Notes: generated by a model not told the origin, from the letters alone. Shown: positions 53,401 through 62,450, counted from the first letter of the stretch. The stretch: 64,000 nucleotides of DNA from Aurantiacibacter sp. MUD61 (GCF_027912455.1 NZ_CP115446.1:2255501-2319500), one strand, 5' to 3'. A program made the numbers and translations.

Positions 53401-53892
53401 GGAGTGCTGATCCATGCCTTGCTCGAACGCCTGCCTGCTACTCCGCGTGATATGCGGCAGTCTGGCGGCGAAGCCTGGCTGGAACGCAACGCGCCCGATC
53501 TTTCCGAAAGCGCGCGTGCCGAGATGCTCGACCGCGCCCTGGCGGTGCTTGATCATCCTGACTGGCGCGAGCTGTTCGGCCCCGATGCGCTGGCCGAGGT
53601 GCCGCTCGCCGCAACGGTCGGCCCACGAGTCATTGCAGGCACGGCGGACCGCCTGTTGGTGACCGAAAACCGCGTCCTCGTCGCCGATTTCAAGACAGCG
53701 CGCCGCCCGCCGCAGTCGCTGGAGCAGGTGCCGGAGACCACGCTCGCGCAGATGGCGGCCTATGTCGCGGCGCTGAAGGTAATCTATCCGGGAAGCACGG
53801 TGGAGGCAGCGGTGCTGTATACCCAAACGCCGCAGCTGATCGCCATTCCCGCCGAGCTGCTATCGCGCCACGAGCCGGGTCTGAAAGAGTAA
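50440..53892 (+). CDS. addA: Double-strand break repair helicase AddA
   Basis: UvrD-like 3'-5' helicase with a C-terminal nuclease; 1150 residues. Motifs: Walker A SASAGTGKTQVLSARV, Ia LTFTKAGAAEMATR, II VDEAQDTNEAQW, III GDYKQAIFGFQG, V VMTVHGSKGLQAPIV, VI LLYVAMTRAEEALF. The nuclease core near the end reads TADRLLVTENRVLVADFKTA. Its ATG overlaps the addB stop (ATGA). It is the last gene of the overlapping chain that begins with divL. Confidence 0.96.
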   Translation: MSGVVYPLQDTQRDAVVPGDSVWLSASAGTGKTQVLSARVLRLLLTEGVRPEQILCLTFTKAGAAEMATRVNEVLANWVRMPDTELAQQLDNIGAGMDSETQARARMLFASVLDCPGGGLRIDTIHAFSQWLLSAFPNEAGLIPGTKAMEDRDRDLLADRVLRELLVEWQSSDPQAIAALETLSVKLGPDGVQKWLMRCAAARDMWFGKAAWQSPMEERVKRLLGVPADTTAETASAACADGSGGVDAVRQVMWLYDEWGADKGRDYAAIVGEWLLGSPEQRFAESADLLGKLYNDKGLLKYQSNLEKKVDGAAAIAETARLWLESVAEQAILLDLVALLTPSLEVGRKFALAWDEAKKREGLVDFDDLIRQAAELLNRKDMSDWIRFKLDRTFDHVLVDEAQDTNEAQWDIVDALTDDFFSGAGQRGDRQRTIFVVGDYKQAIFGFQGTSPQNFAQAQARYREILANRRETAQQARANISVRDLQELGLGRSYRTSQPILSFVDLAIAAIGHENLGLDNEPEPHVGEDRAGLITLWKPVSGLEEDAEQSDGDDGSEHRVSPSERRMADKIARQVKQWLDEGFALEKGKRRNATPGDIMILVRKRGELVNPIVARLHALGVPVAGVDRLRLGAPLAVQDLMAALRFAAQPRDDLSLASLLVSPIFGWSQEQLLEHGYRPDRVHLWDHLRKSAHAEAARAVEQLKGLLAIADFEPPQALLHWMLVGPWRARAKLVARLGREANDPIDELLGAALQFSASHTPSLQGFIRWFDIGDGELKREAEGSGDLVRVMTVHGSKGLQAPIVILADACSDPDASRAVTLELEEKSLDEKDKWMVPLLPLSSAERVGRIAEVEEETKAADRQEHWRLLYVAMTRAEEALFIGGALKKREKAPKPDSWYARLEPLFDDEFVDDPIWGARAELGTHAAPVAREKAEDSSERLPIPAWAARPIGPEPRPPRPLAPSAGADDAGADPPLPSEQAAEAARRGVLIHALLERLPATPRDMRQSGGEAWLERNAPDLSESARAEMLDRALAVLDHPDWRELFGPDALAEVPLAATVGPRVIAGTADRLLVTENRVLVADFKTARRPPQSLEQVPETTLAQMAAYVAALKVIYPGSTVEAAVLYTQTPQLIAIPAELLSRHEPGLKE

Positions 53893-53913
53893 CCCCGCCG
53901 GGGATAAACAAAA

Positions 53914-53941
53914 GCTATCGTGCGTTAGTTGTTGCGATAGC
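53914..53941 (+). promoter_or_regulatory. Inverted repeat upstream of trxA
   Basis: GCTATCG (53914-53920) and CGATAGC (53935-53941) form a perfect seven-base inverted repeat with 14 bases between, 48 bases before the trxA ATG. CCCCG/CGGGG at 53893-53903 forms a further short hairpin after addA. Operator or transcript structure cannot be told apart here. Confidence 0.35.
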
Positions 53942-53989
53942 CCATGCGATGCCCAGATAGGGCGCAAGTGAAATTCAGGAGAAGCCACA

Positions 53990-54310
53990 ATGGCCACAAT
54001 CAATGTCACCGATGACAGCTTCCAGTCCGACGTGCTGGATGCCGACAAGCCCGTTCTCGTCGATTTCTGGGCAGACTGGTGCGGCCCGTGCAAGATGATT
54101 GCGCCCGCGCTGGAAGAACTGTCTGATGAGCTGGCCGACAAGGTCACCATCGCCAAGATGGACATCATGGAAAACCCCGATGTCCCCGGCAAGATGGGTG
54201 TCCAGTCGATCCCCTTCCTCGTCGTGTTCAAGAATGGCGAGCCGGTTGCCCAGCAGATGGGTGCCGCGCCGAAAAACGCTCTCAAGCAGTGGCTTGAATC
54301 GCACGTTTGA
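53990..54310 (+). CDS. trxA: Thioredoxin
   Basis: General protein disulfide reductase, 106 residues. WCGPC active site in DFWADWCGPCKMIAP, cis-Pro in GVQSIPFLVVFKNG, and the usual C-terminal helix. AGGAGA precedes the ATG. It is convergent with the IMPase-family gene, four bases apart. Confidence 0.98.
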   Translation: MATINVTDDSFQSDVLDADKPVLVDFWADWCGPCKMIAPALEELSDELADKVTIAKMDIMENPDVPGKMGVQSIPFLVVFKNGEPVAQQMGAAPKNALKQWLESHV

Positions 54311-54314
54311 CGGA

Positions 54315-55121
54315 TTACGCGGGAAGCGCGTTCAGCCGCTCCACCATATCATCGTAAAGGCGAGGGCTGGCGGCACCGACCAGCCCTTTTCTTTGCCATT
54401 CATCCACGCGGTAGGGTGATCCATCGAGCCGCGCGGCCTTGCCGCCGGCTTCATTGAGCCACAGCACGCCTGCCGCATGGTCCCACGCGAGTGTACGCTC
54501 GAAAATCGAGACATCGTTCGTGCCGAGCACGAGGCGCGGGTATTGCTCCGCCGCGCAGTACGGAATGTCGGTGAGGCGATAGTGCGGGCAGATGTGCGCC
54601 TTAACAGCCTCGCGCTGCGCATCATCCATGAAGATGAGGGAGATCGCAGCGACCGGCGGTGTTTCTCCAGTTGAACCGGCTGAGACCTTTTCCCCGCCGA
54701 TAAACGCACCCGTGCCGCTGTGTGCAACGCAGAAGCGGCCGGACAGGCAGTCATAGATCCAGCCCGATTGCGCCTCTCCGCCCGATGCGCGCGCGATGAG
54801 GATGCCAAAAGGCGGCTCACCATTGGTGAAATTGCGTGTGCCGTCGATCGGATCGACGATCCAGCAATCGCCTGCCAGATACTCAAGGACGCTCTCGTTG
54901 GCATGGGCGGCTTCTTCGCCGACCACCGGCACGCCCGGTGCGAGTTTGGATAACGCATCATGCAAAGCCTCTTCGCTTTCACGGTCGGCAATCGTTACCG
55001 GGTCATTTCCGCCTTTATCCTCCACCTGGTGGTCCGCAAGATTGCGAAAGCGCGGGAGAATGACCTGCTCACTAACCCGCCTCATCAGTCTGTGAATTTC
55101 GCGGTCGAGAACCTCGCTCAC
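54315..55121 (-). CDS. Inositol-monophosphatase-family phosphatase
   Basis: Magnesium-dependent phosphatase of 268 residues. Metal-site motifs: VVGEEAA (Glu-Glu), WIVDPIDGTRNF and the C-terminal WDHAAGVLWLNEAGG. Substrate could be inositol phosphate, histidinol phosphate or PAP; the sequence alone does not decide. The start overlaps the argJ stop (ATGA), so it is the second gene of an argJ operon, which leaves a role in amino acid metabolism possible. Confidence 0.88.
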   Translation of the reverse strand: MSEVLDREIHRLMRRVSEQVILPRFRNLADHQVEDKGGNDPVTIADRESEEALHDALSKLAPGVPVVGEEAAHANESVLEYLAGDCWIVDPIDGTRNFTNGEPPFGILIARASGGEAQSGWIYDCLSGRFCVAHSGTGAFIGGEKVSAGSTGETPPVAAISLIFMDDAQREAVKAHICPHYRLTDIPYCAAEQYPRLVLGTNDVSIFERTLAWDHAAGVLWLNEAGGKAARLDGSPYRVDEWQRKGLVGAASPRLYDDMVERLNALPA

Positions 55122-56350
55122 GAGCGGTAATCCGCATTGATGCTGATGTAGCCATGGGTCAGGTCGCAGGTCCAGACGGTGGCGTGGCCGTTGCCGATGC
55201 CGAGATCTACGGTGATCTCCACTTCATCCCCTTGGAGATGTTTCGCGACCGGACCCTCGTCATAATCCTCGACCGGCAGGCCGTTCTTCGCAGCCCAATG
55301 CCCGCCGAATGCAATGGAGAGTGTATCGCGGTCCGCAGGCTCTCCGGCCTTGCCGACGGCCATCACAACACGGCCCCAATTGGCATCACCGCCCGCGATA
55401 GCCGTCTTCACCAGCGGCGAATTCGCAATTGCCAAGCCCACGCGGCGCGCGCTGTCATCGCTTTGAGCACCGGACACCGAAACGGTAATGAACTTGCTCG
55501 CCCCTTCGCCATCGCGGACGACGAGATGAGCGAGCTCGCGGCAGACATCTTCCAGCGCCGCCATAAAGGCATCTGCGCCGGGATCATCAAAAGAGGTGAG
55601 GGGTGCATTGGCCGCCTTGCCAGTGGCGAAGGCCAACACCGTGTCGCTGGTCGACGTGTCGCTATCGACGGTGATACAGCTGTAGGTGCGCTTGTTTGCG
55701 GCGGAGAGGCATTCCTGCAGAAACGCAGGCTCGACCGCAGCATCGGTAAAGATATAGCCCAGCATCGTCGCCATGTCTGGCGCGATCATGCCGCTGCCCT
55801 TGATGATGCCGTTGAGCGTGACCTTCGTTTCGCCGATCATCGCGGTGGCCGTGGCACCCTTGGTAAAGGTATCCGTCGTGCCGATAGCCGCTGCTGCCTC
55901 TTCCCAGGTGCACGGTTCTGAAGTCAGGGCAGTGCTGACACCGTCGCGCGCCTTGTCCTGGGGCAAGGGCACGCCGATCACACCGGTCGAGGAAACGAGC
56001 ACCTCTTCCGGACCGCAGCCCAATTGTTCCGCCACCTGTCCGGTGATCTGCTCCACCGCCTCGCGCCCGCGATAGCCGGTAAAGGCGTTCGAATTGCCCG
56101 CATTGACGATCAGCGCCCGCGCGCGGCCTTTGGCAACCCTCTCGCGACCCATTTCGACTTCGGTCGAGCAGCACACATTGCGCGTAAAAACGCCCGCCAG
56201 CGCGGTGCCCTCGGCCAACTCGGCATAGGTCAAATCCGCCCTGTCCCAATTCTTGTATCGCGCCCGCGCGACGCGCAGCGTCACTCCGTCGATCGCGGGC
56301 ATGTCTGGAAAAGGGCGGGCAAGCGGGGAAGTCTCAAGATCCATGGCCAT
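55118..56350 (-). CDS. argJ: Bifunctional ornithine acetyltransferase/N-acetylglutamate synthase
   Basis: Recycles the acetyl group in arginine synthesis. The 410-residue proenzyme cleaves itself before the Thr of GYIFTDA-adjacent MATMLGY (in APDMATMLGY). Other landmarks: AGVFTRNVCCSTEVEM, VNAGNSNAFTGYRG, SSTGVIGVPLP and SCITVDSDTSTSDTV. Start taken at the ATG at 56350; 56344 is equally possible and neither has a strong ribosome site. It is divergent from the small exported-protein gene. Confidence 0.96.
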   Translation of the reverse strand: MAMDLETSPLARPFPDMPAIDGVTLRVARARYKNWDRADLTYAELAEGTALAGVFTRNVCCSTEVEMGRERVAKGRARALIVNAGNSNAFTGYRGREAVEQITGQVAEQLGCGPEEVLVSSTGVIGVPLPQDKARDGVSTALTSEPCTWEEAAAAIGTTDTFTKGATATAMIGETKVTLNGIIKGSGMIAPDMATMLGYIFTDAAVEPAFLQECLSAANKRTYSCITVDSDTSTSDTVLAFATGKAANAPLTSFDDPGADAFMAALEDVCRELAHLVVRDGEGASKFITVSVSGAQSDDSARRVGLAIANSPLVKTAIAGGDANWGRVVMAVGKAGEPADRDTLSIAFGGHWAAKNGLPVEDYDEGPVAKHLQGDEVEITVDLGIGNGHATVWTCDLTHGYISINADYRS

Positions 56351-56451
56351 GTCTTTAGGCGGCGCATCCGCGCACGACAACGCAAGCTTTCACCCGCAAT
56401 TCACCCAATCCGGCGTAGACTTCGCGGACATAATCGCTATCTGGAACCCAA

Positions 56452-56715
56452 ATGCTACGCCAATTGCTCACCTTGCTTGCCGTTTTCTCGGGCTTTACGC
56501 TCGCGGCAGAGCCTGTGCAGGCTGCACAGGGCGCGGTGGTAAGCGTTGCCAGCGCGAGCGAATGCACGGAGGCTCAACCGGCTGTTTACGCATCGGTGGA
56601 GCATTCTGCGGTTGCGCAGGCATCGGCGGTGGTGGCGGACAAGGGCTGCGAACAGCGCGCCCAGATCCTGCCCGCGCCCAGCATTATGCTTCAGGCAGAC
56701 CGCGCGCGCGAATAG
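56452..56715 (+). CDS. Small exported protein of unknown function
   Basis: The 87-residue frame has a good signal peptide (MLRQLLTLLAVFSGFTLAAEPVQA written as two parts MLRQLLTLLAVF and SGFTLAAEPVQA). The mature part, about 63 residues, is Ala/Val-rich and has two Cys (SECTEA and DKGCEQ) that could form a disulfide. I do not recognise the family. It sits between divergent argJ and secA, 91 bases before secA. Coding status is likely but unproven. Confidence 0.5.
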   Translation: MLRQLLTLLAVFSGFTLAAEPVQAAQGAVVSVASASECTEAQPAVYASVEHSAVAQASAVVADKGCEQRAQILPAPSIMLQADRARE

Positions 56716-56805
56716 CGCCCGCATTCCAGACACATTCCCGAATTTCTCAGGCAGGCGCAGCTGTGCGCGGCCGCCATTCCCATATTATCAGACAGGTAAT
56801 CCGCC

Positions 56806-59607
56806 ATGTGGCAGACAATCGCCAAATCCGTTTTCGGTTCTTCGAATGATCGTTACGTCAAATCGCTCGACAAGATCGTCGCGCGGATCAACGGCCTTGA
56901 AGAACAACTCGCCGACTTCTCCGATGACGAATTGAAGGCACAGACGCTCAAATTCCGCAAGAAGCTGGAAGAAGGCCAGACGCTCGACGATATCCTGCCC
57001 GAGGCTTTCGCCACCGTGCGCGAAGCATCGAAGCGCGTGCTCGGCATGCGTCACTTCGATGTGCAGATGGTCGGCGGCATCGTGCTCCATCGCGGCGAAA
57101 TCGCCGAAATGAAGACGGGTGAGGGTAAAACCCTCGTCGCCACGCTCGCCACCTATCTCAACGCGATTGAGGGCAAGGGCGTGCATGTCGTGACGGTGAA
57201 CGACTACCTCGCCCGGCGTGACGCTGAATGGATGGGCCGCCTGCACGGCTTCCTTGGCCTGACCACCGGCGTCATCGTGCCGAACCTGCCCGAAGCTGCA
57301 CGTCGAGAGGCCTATGCCGCCGACATCACCTACGGCACGAACAACGAATTCGGCTTCGATTACCTGCGCGACAATATGAAGCAGGAACGCCGCCAGATGG
57401 TGCAGCGCCCCTTCAACTTCGCTATCGTGGACGAGGTCGACTCCATCCTGATCGACGAAGCGCGTACGCCGCTGATCATCTCCGGCCCGACCGAGGACAA
57501 GAGCGAGCTCTACATCGCGCTGGACGAGCAGGTGAAGAAACTGGTCAAGGACCAGGAAGCGATGGAGAAGGAAAACGGTGGCCCGATGCCTGAAGGCGAG
57601 GGCTATTACACCAAGGATGAGAAGAGCCGGAACGTCCAGCTGACCGAAGATGGTGTCGAGGAAATGGAGCGCCGCCTGATCGAGGCTGGCCTGCTCGAAA
57701 CCGACAATCTCTATGACGTCGAGAACACCCAGGTCGTCCACCACATGGATCAGGCGATGAAAGCCGTGGTCATGTTCAAGAAGGACACTGATTACATCGT
57801 GAAGGATGACAAGGTCATCATCATCGATGAATTCACCGGCCGCATGATGGACGGTCGCCGCTGGTCGAACGGCCTGCACCAGGCGGCAGAGGCTAAGGAA
57901 GGCGTGGAGATCCAGCCTGAAAACCAGACGATGGCCTCCATCACGTTCCAGAACTACTTCCGCATGTATCCCAAGCTTTCGGGCATGACGGGTACGGCGG
58001 CGACCGAAGCGAGCGAATTCTGGGACATCTACAAGCTCAACGTCGTCGAAATACCGACCAATGTTCCCATCCAGCGCGTGGATGAGGAAGACGAGTTCTA
58101 CAAGAATACGATGGATAAATTCGCGGCCATCGCGAAAGCCATCAAGGAAAAGAGCGACGGCGGACAGCCCGTTCTTGTGGGCACGGTTTCTATCGAAAAA
58201 TCAGAGCTTTTGAGCCAGTTCCTCGAAAAGGAAAAGGTCAAGCACGCCGTGCTCAATGCGCGTATGCACGAGCAGGAAGCGCATATCGTGGCGCAGGCCG
58301 GGCGTATCGGCGCGGTGACCATCGCCACCAACATGGCGGGCCGCGGTACCGATATTCAGCTCGGCGGCAACGTCGAGTTCCGGATTGATGACGAATTGTC
58401 CGAGATGGAAGACGGCCCTGAAAAGGATGCAGCGATCGAAAAGATCAAGGCCGAGGTCGCCGAGGAAAAGCAGAAGGTGCTCGATGCGGGCGGCCTGTTC
58501 GTTCTCGGCACCGAGCGCCATGAAAGCCGCCGGATCGACAACCAGCTGCGCGGCCGTTCGGGCCGTCAGGGTGACCCGGGACTTTCGCGCTTCTACCTCT
58601 GCCTTGAAGACGATCTCTTGCGCATTTTCGGGCCGGACACGCTGTTCGCCAAGATGATGAACGCCAATCTGGAAGATGGCGAGGCGATTGGCTCGAAATG
58701 GCTGTCCAAGGCCATCGAGACGGCGCAGAAGAAGGTCGAAGCGCGCAATTACGAAATGCGCAAGCAGGTCGTCCAATACGATGACGTGATGAACGACCAG
58801 CGCAAGGTGATTTACGAGCAGCGCAGCGAAATCATGGACTCAGAGCGTGTCGACGATGTGGTCGAAGACATGCGACGCGACGCTATCAATGCGATGGTTG
58901 TCAGCGCGTGCCCGCCGGGCTCCTACCCTGAGCAGTGGGATACCGATGGGTTGAAGGAAAAGATCACCGAAGTCCTCGGCCTCGACGTGCCGATGGATCA
59001 GTGGTTGGAAGAAGACCAGATCGAGCCTGAAATCTTCGAAGAGCGCTTGCAGGAACTTTCCGAACAGAAGATGACCGAAAAGACCGCCGACATCCCCGAG
59101 GATGCATGGCGCCGCGTCGAAAAGAGCATTCTGCTCGAACGCCTCGATTACCACTGGAAGGAACACCTTGCGACGCTCGATGCCCTGCGTCAGGTCGTGT
59201 TCCTGCGCGCCTATGCGCAAAAGCAGCCGATCAATGAATACAAGCAGGAAGCTTTCGGCCTGTTCGAGCTGATGCTCGATACGCTGCGCGAGGATGTGAC
59301 GAAGGTCCTCCTGACGTCCCAGTTCCGCCCCGCACCGCCGCCGCGTCCGCGCGATTTACCCGATCTGCCCGATTTCATGACCGGCAAGATCGATCCGCTG
59401 ACGGGAGAAGATAACTCGCGTGACAATGACGGGTCGGCGCAGCGGGCTCCGCTGTTCGGTACTCTGGCTGGCGCTCCGGTAGCGTCCACAGGTTCAGGCG
59501 GCGCGCAATCGGAAGACCCCTACAAGGACATGAATATCAGCCGCAATGCGCCTTGCCCGTGCGGTTCGGGCAGCAAGTACAAGCATTGCCACGGCGCGCA
59601 GGCCTGA
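56806..59607 (+). CDS. secA: Preprotein translocase ATPase SecA
   Basis: Motor ATPase that drives proteins through SecYEG; 933 residues. N-terminal [20 protein letters not shown], Walker A region [14 protein letters not shown], preprotein-crosslinking start AITYGTN-like [23 protein letters not shown]-type [20 protein letters not shown] in two parts, and [11 protein letters not shown]. The C-terminus ends in the SecB/ribosome-binding zinc motif [14 protein letters not shown] after a flexible Pro-rich linker. All parts of the family are present. Confidence 0.98.
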   Translation: MWQTIAKSVFGSSNDRYVKSLDKIVARINGLEEQLADFSDDELKAQTLKFRKKLEEGQTLDDILPEAFATVREASKRVLGMRHFDVQMVGGIVLHRGEIAEMKTGEGKTLVATLATYLNAIEGKGVHVVTVNDYLARRDAEWMGRLHGFLGLTTGVIVPNLPEAARREAYAADITYGTNNEFGFDYLRDNMKQERRQMVQRPFNFAIVDEVDSILIDEARTPLIISGPTEDKSELYIALDEQVKKLVKDQEAMEKENGGPMPEGEGYYTKDEKSRNVQLTEDGVEEMERRLIEAGLLETDNLYDVENTQVVHHMDQAMKAVVMFKKDTDYIVKDDKVIIIDEFTGRMMDGRRWSNGLHQAAEAKEGVEIQPENQTMASITFQNYFRMYPKLSGMTGTAATEASEFWDIYKLNVVEIPTNVPIQRVDEEDEFYKNTMDKFAAIAKAIKEKSDGGQPVLVGTVSIEKSELLSQFLEKEKVKHAVLNARMHEQEAHIVAQAGRIGAVTIATNMAGRGTDIQLGGNVEFRIDDELSEMEDGPEKDAAIEKIKAEVAEEKQKVLDAGGLFVLGTERHESRRIDNQLRGRSGRQGDPGLSRFYLCLEDDLLRIFGPDTLFAKMMNANLEDGEAIGSKWLSKAIETAQKKVEARNYEMRKQVVQYDDVMNDQRKVIYEQRSEIMDSERVDDVVEDMRRDAINAMVVSACPPGSYPEQWDTDGLKEKITEVLGLDVPMDQWLEEDQIEPEIFEERLQELSEQKMTEKTADIPEDAWRRVEKSILLERLDYHWKEHLATLDALRQVVFLRAYAQKQPINEYKQEAFGLFELMLDTLREDVTKVLLTSQFRPAPPPRPRDLPDLPDFMTGKIDPLTGEDNSRDNDGSAQRAPLFGTLAGAPVASTGSGGAQSEDPYKDMNISRNAPCPCGSGSKYKHCHGAQA

Positions 59608-59671
59608 TTTTTCGCATCTTTCCTTGCCGATAGTTGCTGGTCCGCTAGCACTGTCGGCAGGGAGAGAATTC

Positions 59672-60277
59672 ATGCGTTTCCATATCACCTGCCTTGCTCT
59701 CGGCGCATTGGCGCTCGGCGGCTGCACGGCCGTCGATCTGCCGAGCGACCTGAACAACATCCAGCGCGAGGAAGCTTTGCTCGCCGCGGTCGTCAGCCCG
59801 GCACGGCCAGCAGAACACATTGCGCAGGATGCGCAGCGGCAGCCGCTCGAAACCATGCTCTTTGCAGGCGTTGCTGAGGGGCAGCGGATTGCTGAGATCT
59901 CTCCGGGAGACGGATATTACACCCGGTTGCTCGCGCAGGCGGTGGGGTCTACGGGACGCATCTATGTGGCGGTCGCGGTCGATAACGCGACCTCTGCAGC
60001 GTTCTTCCAATCGCTGGCCGAGCAATATGGCAATATCGAAATCGTGAGCGGCATCTCAGGTCTGACGGAACTCGATATGGTGTGGGATATCGCAGCCAGC
60101 GGCAGCATGGATGCGCAAAATTATTCCCAAGCGCTGAGGTCCGGCGGCGTCACTTATCTGGAGACCGAGAGTCTAGGCGATCTGTTTGAAGTTGCTGCGG
60201 AAAACGATCTTGTGCTTGATGGCCGTCAGGATCGTACCGCTCCGCCAATCATCGGCCTGCGGTTCCGTCGGCGTTAG
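59672..60277 (+). CDS. Lipoprotein with a methyltransferase-like fold
   Basis: The 201-residue protein starts at the ATG at 59672 behind GGGAGAG. The signal peptide ends in the lipobox LGGC (C18). The mature part contains a class I SAM-methyltransferase-like motif, IAEISPGDGYYTRLLAQAVG, with the acidic residue and glycine turn, then GRIYVAVAVD and DMVWDIAASGS. Similar exported methyltransferase-like proteins occur in Caulobacterales and Sphingomonadales without known substrate. How SAM would be supplied outside the cytoplasm is unclear, so the fold may serve another purpose. It converges with the PAP2-family gene; stop codons overlap by three bases. Confidence 0.8.
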   Translation: MRFHITCLALGALALGGCTAVDLPSDLNNIQREEALLAAVVSPARPAEHIAQDAQRQPLETMLFAGVAEGQRIAEISPGDGYYTRLLAQAVGSTGRIYVAVAVDNATSAAFFQSLAEQYGNIEIVSGISGLTELDMVWDIAASGSMDAQNYSQALRSGGVTYLETESLGDLFEVAAENDLVLDGRQDRTAPPIIGLRFRRR

Positions 60278-61356
60278 ACGCGGGAACCAATTTCAAAGTC
60301 GGTATTTTGTTTTGCCAAAGGCCGCGCTGGCTCCCTGGCTGAAAAGTCAAAGAGGCGCGGCCTTTTGCTTTCTGACCGGCGCGGGGCGACTTCAATGAAA
60401 GCGCTCAATTTCCACGCAGCAATCACGACCACGGCGGATACGATACCGTCCCAGGCGTAGTGCCATGCAAGGTGGAATGATCCGATCCAGATCAGGAATG
60501 CGTACACGCCGGCTACGCGGTGTGCCCAGCGCGCTTTCACGCGGTCGCGCACGATCAGCCAGCTGAGGACGGCAAAGCCGACATGGACTGACGGCATCGC
60601 TGAAATGCCTGTGCCGAATGCGTCGGTCTCGTGCATTTCGATGAGGTAATCGGACAATCTCAAGACGGTCAGTGGGGCGACCTCATGCGCTGCGTGCAGC
60701 CGCGCCATCAGCTCTGCGTAGTACGCGTTGCCATAGAAGTATTCGTAGAAGATCGGGCCGACGCTCGACATGGACACGGCCATCACATTGCCGAGGAGAA
60801 TCAACACGACCAGCACGCCGATCATGGCGCGAAACTGGAAAGTGCGATCTGCCGATCCGCCGATGAAAATCGCCAGGAAAGGGAAAAGCAGGAACCACAG
60901 GACATAGAGCCGATCGAGCGCGATCGTGCCCCACGTGCCCAAAAGTGCATGGCTTACGCGCCATGGGTCATTACCGAAAAACAGTATCCTGTCCGCGTCC
61001 ACGAAAGGCGGATCGAGGTAATAAGGCACGTAATCCGCAATGTTCGCCTTGATGAAAGAGAAGCCTGCGCTCGCGAAAGTGATCAGCACGATCAGCACAG
61101 CCGGAACAAGCAGTGCGATGGGGTTGTCGCGGACGACTTCCACAATGTTTTTAGGTTCACCCTCTAGGCGAGCGGCGCGGACGCGCTGCCACAGGACCAG
61201 AAGCGATGCTGTGAGCGCTATAGTCAGCACGCGCGGTGAAAACGGCGCGTACCAGAGGCCGGCATGTCCGCCGAAGAATGCGATGGCCACCACCGTCGGT
61301 AGGAGAGAGGCGGCGATGATGATTGTCGCAGCAAGGGGGCGCGAAAGGGTCAGCAT
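60274..61356 (-). CDS. PAP2-superfamily membrane phosphatase/transferase (Aur1/Ipt-like)
   Basis: The 360-residue membrane protein starts at the ATG at 61356; a TTG at 61374 adds six residues. It has about seven to eight hydrophobic helices. The catalytic blocks are GISAMPSVHVGFAVL (His of motif 2) and GSFHLAWHYAWDGIV (His and Asp of motif 3), the arrangement of inositol-phosphorylceramide synthase-like PAP2_3 proteins. Sphingomonads contain sphingolipids, so a role in lipid head-group transfer is tempting but unproven; a phosphatase role is equally possible. Confidence 0.85.
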   Translation of the reverse strand: MLTLSRPLAATIIIAASLLPTVVAIAFFGGHAGLWYAPFSPRVLTIALTASLLVLWQRVRAARLEGEPKNIVEVVRDNPIALLVPAVLIVLITFASAGFSFIKANIADYVPYYLDPPFVDADRILFFGNDPWRVSHALLGTWGTIALDRLYVLWFLLFPFLAIFIGGSADRTFQFRAMIGVLVVLILLGNVMAVSMSSVGPIFYEYFYGNAYYAELMARLHAAHEVAPLTVLRLSDYLIEMHETDAFGTGISAMPSVHVGFAVLSWLIVRDRVKARWAHRVAGVYAFLIWIGSFHLAWHYAWDGIVSAVVVIAAWKLSAFIEVAPRRSESKRPRLFDFSAREPARPLAKQNTDFEIGSRV

Positions 61357-61468
61357 GCAATCCCGAAACGGCAAATTGAACTCACCGTCTTAGTGCCACG
61401 TAAACCCTAACAATTTACCCAACGCGCGAGCGGGCGCGGGGCGGGTTTACTCGCAATGTGCTGAAAAG

Positions 61469-61543
61469 TGGCTCCCCGAGTTGGATTCGAACCAACGACC
61501 AAGTGATTAACAGTCACCTACTCTACCGCTGAGCTATCGGGGA
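61469..61543 (-). tRNA. tRNA-Asn(GTT)
   Basis: Read on the minus strand, the 75-base cloverleaf has acceptor arms TCCCCGA and TCGGGGA, D arm TAGCTCAGCGGTAGA, anticodon loop CTGTTAA with anticodon GTT, T arm GGTTCGAATCC, discriminator G and an encoded CCA (bases 61469-61471). Confidence 0.98.
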
Positions 61544-61566
61544 GCAGCCCGATGGGCAGGTGAGCG

Positions 61567-61595
61567 CCTATATTGGGGCGGATTCGGTTTGGCAA
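61567..61595 (-). promoter_or_regulatory. Promoter of tRNA-Asn
   Basis: On the minus strand TTGCCA (61595-61590), a 17-base spacer and TATAGG (61572-61567) lie 23 bases upstream of the tRNA 5' end. The -35 box equals that of tRNA-Arg. Confidence 0.5.
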
Positions 61596-61640
61596 GACCA
61601 GTTTTTAACAAACAGCGCATTGGCGTGCGATAAGCGCGAT

Positions 61641-62450
61641 TTAGGTGACGAATTGCTCGGCGACGATGCGTTCATCCAGCGCATGGCCGGGATCGAACAG
61701 CAGAGTCATTTCCATTTCGGCGGCAATTTCCACACGCACTTCGGCGATATCGCGGACTTCCTTCTGGTCGGCCACCACGGCGACCGGACGCTTCGCGGGT
61801 TCGCGAACGCGGAACGTCACTTTGCTCGTCTCCGGCAGGATCGCGCCGGGCCAGCGGCGCGGGCGGAAAGGGCTGATCGGAGTGAGGGCAAGCATGCGCG
61901 AATCGAGCGGGAGGATGGGGCCATTCGCGCTGAGATTATAAGCGGTCGAGCCGACAGGCGTTGCCAGCAGAACCCCATCGCCGGCCAGCTCACGTATGCG
62001 GCCTTTGCCATTGACCATGATCTCGATCTTGGCGGTCTGCCGGGTTTCACGCAGCAGGCTGACTTCATTGATGGCGCAGCTGCGTTCGGTCCGCCCGTCC
62101 TGCGTGATCGCTTCCATCTTTAGTGGACGCACTGCCATCGGTTTTGCGGCATTCACCCGCTCCACCAGACCACCGGCCCCGTGATAGCGGTTCATGAGGA
62201 AGCCGACCGTGCCGAGATTGAGGCCGAATACCGGAATGATGCGATCTGCTTCGAGCATATCGTGCAGCGCATCGAGCATCGTACCGTCTCCGCCGAGCGC
62301 GATCACCGCGTCAGCATCCTCCACGCCGACGAAATCATAGCGATCGGTCAGCTCGCGCGCGGCTTTGCGTGCACGGTCCGACTGCGAATAGACGAGCGCC
62401 AGCTTTGCAAAGCCCGCGGCGCTTTCGCCTGTGGATGTTCCCGCTCCCAT
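61641..62450 (-). CDS. nadK: NAD kinase
   Basis: Phosphorylates NAD to NADP. The 269-residue protein is called from the ATG at 62450; an in-frame ATG at 62501 adds 17 residues and would leave only 37 bases to the divergent EAL gene. Motifs: ALGGDGTMLDALH, GLNLGTVGFLMN, INEVSLLRE and GDGVLLATPVGSTAYNLSANGP (two adjacent parts), the substrate site. It lies 46 bases before the tRNA-Asn promoter on the same strand. Confidence 0.96.
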   Translation of the reverse strand: MGAGTSTGESAAGFAKLALVYSQSDRARKAARELTDRYDFVGVEDADAVIALGGDGTMLDALHDMLEADRIIPVFGLNLGTVGFLMNRYHGAGGLVERVNAAKPMAVRPLKMEAITQDGRTERSCAINEVSLLRETRQTAKIEIMVNGKGRIRELAGDGVLLATPVGSTAYNLSANGPILPLDSRMLALTPISPFRPRRWPGAILPETSKVTFRVREPAKRPVAVVADQKEVRDIAEVRVEIAAEMEMTLLFDPGHALDERIVAEQFVT

